From NCBI GenBank assembly GCA_002711625.1, contig PARR01000024.1, positions 1-8,715 on the forward strand: a stretch of 8,715 bases of DNA, in the 5' to 3' direction. A program made the translations under genes and the position numbers. Below, piece after piece: positions 5,739 to 8,715 of this stretch (position 1 is the first letter of the stretch; every line of letters begins with the position of its first letter). The notes under the pieces are model-generated. The model was not told the DNA's origin, did not search any database, and saw only the letters and a list, made by a program, of their open reading frames with translations. Source of the DNA: Rickettsiales bacterium (GTDB lineage Bacteria; Pseudomonadota; Alphaproteobacteria; Methylaequorales; Methylaequoraceae).

Positions 5739-8260
5739 GTTACAAGATTAAGAATTTTATTGTTTACAAAAATTATCTTTTTCAATTTTTTAGAATCAAG
5801 GTCTTTGATTAAATTTTCTTTTTTAACAATTTCCATAACATCATTTTGAGACGAATTTTTCGGGACACTAACCAAAACTTTCTTTTTTCCATTTAGTTGA
5901 ACGACAACTTTAACATTGATATCAGAGTTGATAAGTTTATTTGCTTTTGGCCAAGATATTTCGTACAGAAACTTCTTATATCCTGCACTGTCAGCAATTT
6001 CTTGAGAAAAATGCGGGGTAATAATATTCATCATTGTTAAGAAAACTGACCATGAATAGTCAAAAAGCAGACTTTTTTTCCCAAGCTCCATTAAACTATT
6101 TGACAACACCCTAAGCTTCGCAACTGCATTATTAAGTTTGTAGGCCATGATATCATTAGAAAACTCAGTTAGTGTAACTTGCAAAAGATCATATATTTTT
6201 GTTTCCTTTTCACTGAGCTTCGATAAATCCGAGAGTCTTAAAGTAAAATTCATCTTCCCATGTAAATGAGAAAATATTTTATTCAAAAATTTATTAGTTG
6301 CTTTTATCCCTTCGTCAGACCATTCAAGATCTCTAGCAGGCGGAGAATCGGAAATCATAAAAAGTCTTGCAGTATCAACCCCAAAATCAGTTATTATTTC
6401 ATCAGGATTAATAACATTTTTTTTCGATTTACTCATTTTTTCCGACTTACCCTTAGTGACCTTGATATTATCTTCAGTGAAATATTCTCCGTTCTTCTTC
6501 TCAACTTTAGATGGTTCTACCCATTTCTTATCTGATGTTTGAAAAGTTTCGTGACAAACCATTCCCTGAGTCAGCAACTTTCTAAATGGTTCGTCGGGAA
6601 CTGAATAACCACAGTAATTTAGTGCTCTGCAAAAGAATCTAGAATAGAGGAGGTGTAAAATTGCATGTTCTACACCGCCGACATATTGGTCTACTGGTGT
6701 CCAATATTTTACATCTTCAGTATTAAAAGGTCGATCAGTGTTTAGCGGAGAACAATACCGTAAATAATACCAGGAAGAGTCAAAGAAAGTATCAAGAGTA
6801 TCAGTTTCTCTCTTTGCAGGAAGTCCAGTTTTTTTACAGTAAGTATACTTCCATTCAGGATGATTTTCTAATGGATTTCCTTTAAGGGTAAAATCTACGT
6901 CAGTAGGCAGCACAATAGGAAGCTCAGATTCGTCAACTGCAATAATTTCACCATCCTCTCGATAAATCATTGGTATTGGACACCCCCAATACCGTTGTCT
7001 AGAAACACCCCAGTCCCGAATTTTAAAGGAGGTTTTATACCTCCCAATATTTGATTTGGAAATGTATTCTATAATTTGTTTTTTAGAACTTTCTGGGCTA
7101 ATTCCATTTAAAAAATCAGAATTGATCATGACATCATTTTTATTTACGGATTCGTATGGAAGTTTTTCAAGAGGAACATTCTTTGTTATTCCGTGCGTTA
7201 TAACTTGTTTGATCTCCAGCCCATACTCTTTTGCAAAATCGTAATCTCTTTTATCGTGCCCAGGGCACCCGAAGATAGCTCCTGTTCCATAATTCATTAA
7301 GACATAATTAGCAAAAAACACTGGTATGTTTATTTTTGAGTTAATAGGATGCTTCACTGCAAGTCCTGTGTAAAACCCAATTTTCGAGTCAAGATTTTTT
7401 GAGTCAATAGAAAGACATTTTTGTTTGAATTTCTTAAAAAGTTGGTTATTTATAAATTTCTTGGAAAGTTCATGCTCCACAGAGATTGCTAAAAATGTTG
7501 CACCAAAAATTGTTTCTGGCCTCGTTGTAAAAATCTTAATTATATCATTACTATTAGTAAACTTAAAATTTATTTCAGCTCCAGATGAAAAGCCAATCCA
7601 GTTTTTTTGCATAATTTTTACCTTTTCAGGCCACCCATGAAGACTTTCAAGGCCTTCCAAAAGCTCATCAGCAAATTTAGTGGTTCTTATAAACCACTGA
7701 GAAAGTTTTTTCTGCATTACAGGTTCACCTGATCTCCAACCTTTTCCATCAATAACCTGCTCATTGGCTAAAACTGTCATATCAACTGGGTCCCAGTTTA
7801 CATAGCTATCCTTTTTGTATACTAAATTATTCTTGAAGAAATCTAAAAAAATTTTTTGTTGATGTTTGTAGTAACTCTCTGAGCAAGTCGATATTTCTCT
7901 TTGCCAATCAATAGAAAGTCCAACTGACTTAAGTTGTTTTTTCATATATTGAACATTTTTCTCAGTCCACTCTTTAGGATTTACATTGTTCTCAATAGCA
8001 GCATTTTCAGCCGGCATCCCAAAACTATCCCACCCCATTGGGTGTAGTACTTCCAAGCCAGAAGATTTATAGAATCTAGCTAGGACATCCCCAATGGTAT
8101 AGTTTCGCAAATGCCCCATGTGTATTTTACCAGATGGATAAGGAAACATTTCAAGGGAATAAAATTTATCTTTTTTGGGATTGGTTTTGGAATGATAAAT
8201 CTTTTTTTCTTCCCAAATCAGTTGCCATTTCTTCTCTAATTTTGATGCTCTATAATCCAT
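5735..8260 (-). CDS. leuS: Leucyl-tRNA synthetase LeuS
   Basis: LeuS is the class I synthetase that charges tRNA-Leu with leucine in the cytoplasm. The 841-residue product is slightly shorter than that of E. coli (860). [16 protein letters not shown] holds the HIGH-type motif HMGH (47-50). The CP1 editing domain is present, with TTRPET (245-250) and [10 protein letters not shown], in which Asp339 matches the E. coli editing-site Asp345. Thus proofreading against norvaline or isoleucine should be retained. [13 protein letters not shown] lies in the catalytic core, KMSKS is at 608-612, and an anticodon-binding domain and a small C-terminal domain (ending KILNLVT) follow. It starts at ATG 8260 with an AGGA just upstream, the clearest ribosome-binding sequence in the window. 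It follows the thiE-like gene after 5 bp and overlaps lptE by 4 nt. Confidence 0.99.
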   Translation of the reverse strand: MDYRASKLEKKWQLIWEEKKIYHSKTNPKKDKFYSLEMFPYPSGKIHMGHLRNYTIGDVLARFYKSSGLEVLHPMGWDSFGMPAENAAIENNVNPKEWTEKNVQYMKKQLKSVGLSIDWQREISTCSESYYKHQQKIFLDFFKNNLVYKKDSYVNWDPVDMTVLANEQVIDGKGWRSGEPVMQKKLSQWFIRTTKFADELLEGLESLHGWPEKVKIMQKNWIGFSSGAEINFKFTNSNDIIKIFTTRPETIFGATFLAISVEHELSKKFINNQLFKKFKQKCLSIDSKNLDSKIGFYTGLAVKHPINSKINIPVFFANYVLMNYGTGAIFGCPGHDKRDYDFAKEYGLEIKQVITHGITKNVPLEKLPYESVNKNDVMINSDFLNGISPESSKKQIIEYISKSNIGRYKTSFKIRDWGVSRQRYWGCPIPMIYREDGEIIAVDESELPIVLPTDVDFTLKGNPLENHPEWKYTYCKKTGLPAKRETDTLDTFFDSSWYYLRYCSPLNTDRPFNTEDVKYWTPVDQYVGGVEHAILHLLYSRFFCRALNYCGYSVPDEPFRKLLTQGMVCHETFQTSDKKWVEPSKVEKKNGEYFTEDNIKVTKGKSEKMSKSKKNVINPDEIITDFGVDTARLFMISDSPPARDLEWSDEGIKATNKFLNKIFSHLHGKMNFTLRLSDLSKLSEKETKIYDLLQVTLTEFSNDIMAYKLNNAVAKLRVLSNSLMELGKKSLLFDYSWSVFLTMMNIITPHFSQEIADSAGYKKFLYEISWPKANKLINSDINVKVVVQLNGKKKVLVSVPKNSSQNDVMEIVKKENLIKDLDSKKLKKIIFVNNKILNLVT

Positions 8261-8263
8261 TAT

Positions 8264-8267
8264 TCCT
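8264..8267 (-). promoter_or_regulatory. AGGA ribosome-binding sequence of leuS
   Basis: AGGA lies three bases before the leuS ATG and overlaps the TAG stop of the preceding gene. The spacing is short. It is noted because the other genes in the window show no recognisable Shine-Dalgarno and appear to rely on coupling or on leader-independent starts. Confidence 0.4.
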
Positions 8268-8715
8268 ACTTAGGTTCTATAAAATTGTTTATACCACCAA
8301 AACCAAAAAGGTAGTCATTTTTTAAATAATTATAATTTGACTTGTCCACACCGCCTAAAGCAAAGACAATCTTTTTATCCAACATTTTGCATATGGAATA
8401 TAAATAAAGTTTTCCTATATGTTTTTTTTTGGGGAAAGAACGAGTTGGAAAAACTGGCGAAACAAAGACTAAATTGAAATCTAAGGACTTGATAGCTTCA
8501 ACTTTATTATGAACTTTTGTAGCAAGTAAATATTTTTTTTTTAAAAATTGTAAATTTAATTTAGTGGATAAACACATTTTATTTTTGTCTGTTATTAGCC
8601 CAAATGGTTTTAGACGAAAAGCCCATGAAATAGAGGGTGGCATTAAAAACTTAATCCTATTAGCCGTGCAAAATTTCGCAAGCGGTTCTATCTTGTAGAA
8701 AAATTTCTCATCATA
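8266..8715 (-). CDS. ThiE/TenI-family protein (thiamine-phosphate synthase-like), 5' end beyond window
   Basis: The reading frame is open from the right edge to the TAG at 8266-8268, so 149 codons are visible and the N-terminus is missing; the internal Met at 8643 is probably not the start. The C-terminal half of a TIM-barrel of the thiamine-phosphate synthase/TenI family is recognisable. [20 protein letters not shown] matches the family's G-x-S-x-H helix. [16 protein letters not shown] matches the phosphate-proximal GPVFPT segment, [11 protein letters not shown] matches the AIGGI strand, and FGFGGINNF matches the last strand. ThiE joins the pyrimidine and thiazole halves of thiamine; TenI-like relatives act as thiazole tautomerases or are uncharacterised. 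The usual Lys after FPTxT is not at its standard place here (TRSF), so catalytic ThiE activity is doubtful. It lies 5 bp upstream of leuS, probably in the same operon. Confidence 0.75.
   Translation of the reverse strand, partial: YDEKFFYKIEPLAKFCTANRIKFLMPPSISWAFRLKPFGLITDKNKMCLSTKLNLQFLKKKYLLATKVHNKVEAIKSLDFNLVFVSPVFPTRSFPKKKHIGKLYLYSICKMLDKKIVFALGGVDKSNYNYLKNDYLFGFGGINNFIEPK

Noticed and set aside
8342..8350. TTGTCCACA, a one-mismatch DnaA box
   Set aside because: It lies inside the thiE-like coding region with no companion boxes nearby and is expected by chance at this relaxation.
8266..8643. The thiE-like gene as a complete 125-residue protein starting at 8643
   Set aside because: The frame stays open to the window edge, and the family barrel needs substantially more N-terminal sequence, so the gene is cut by the window.
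1..8715. A novel accessory or defence system
   Set aside because: Every gene belongs to a recognised housekeeping family, with no repeats, integrase, transposase or toxin-like small genes. The unusual content is confined to the origin region and gene order.

Overview
The window is strongly AT-rich and almost entirely coding. It carries eight protein genes, all readily placed in housekeeping families. The gene set (hemE, maf, aroE, coaE, holA, lptE, leuS) and the pairing of hemE with maf-aroE-coaE point to an alphaproteobacterium with a compact genome. The outer-membrane lipoprotein gene lptE confirms a Gram-negative envelope. The AT bias, overlapping genes and near-absence of Shine-Dalgarno sequences would fit a streamlined marine lineage (SAR11-like or a relative) or a Rickettsiales-type genome. 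The sequence alone does not decide between these.

Layout. Positions 1-1996, minus strand: hemH (ferrochelatase, running off the left edge) downstream of and overlapping hemE (uroporphyrinogen decarboxylase). Positions 1997-2210: the only substantial non-coding gap, between divergent hemE and maf. Positions 2211-4268, plus strand: an overlapping operon of maf (nucleotide pyrophosphatase family), aroE (shikimate dehydrogenase) and coaE (dephospho-CoA kinase). After a 4-bp convergent junction, 4273-8715 on the minus strand reads, in transcription order, a thiE-like gene (cut by the right edge), leuS (leucyl-tRNA synthetase), lptE (LPS-assembly lipoprotein) and holA (DNA polymerase III delta).

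The most interesting element is the hemE-maf gap. In Caulobacter and Rickettsia the chromosomal replication origin lies next to hemE, on the side facing the maf-aroE-coaE-dnaQ group. Here the gap and the first codons of maf contain two perfect DnaA boxes (TTATNCACA), a one-mismatch box, a (TA)5 run, a GTT repeat and a perfect TTAA-N7-TTAAC match to the CtrA consensus. Genes on both sides are transcribed away from it. I infer that it is oriC. A third perfect box lies inside maf, and I found no other perfect box in the window.

The neighbourhood is rearranged relative to the usual alphaproteobacterial order. The kinase-regulator gene normally between origin and maf (RP001/CC0001) is absent, dnaQ does not follow coaE, and parB does not follow holA. 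The leuS-lptE-holA block instead abuts coaE in convergent orientation. I saw no CRISPR, insertion sequence, tRNA, rRNA or clearly foreign gene. The window reads as a core origin region and not as an accessory island.
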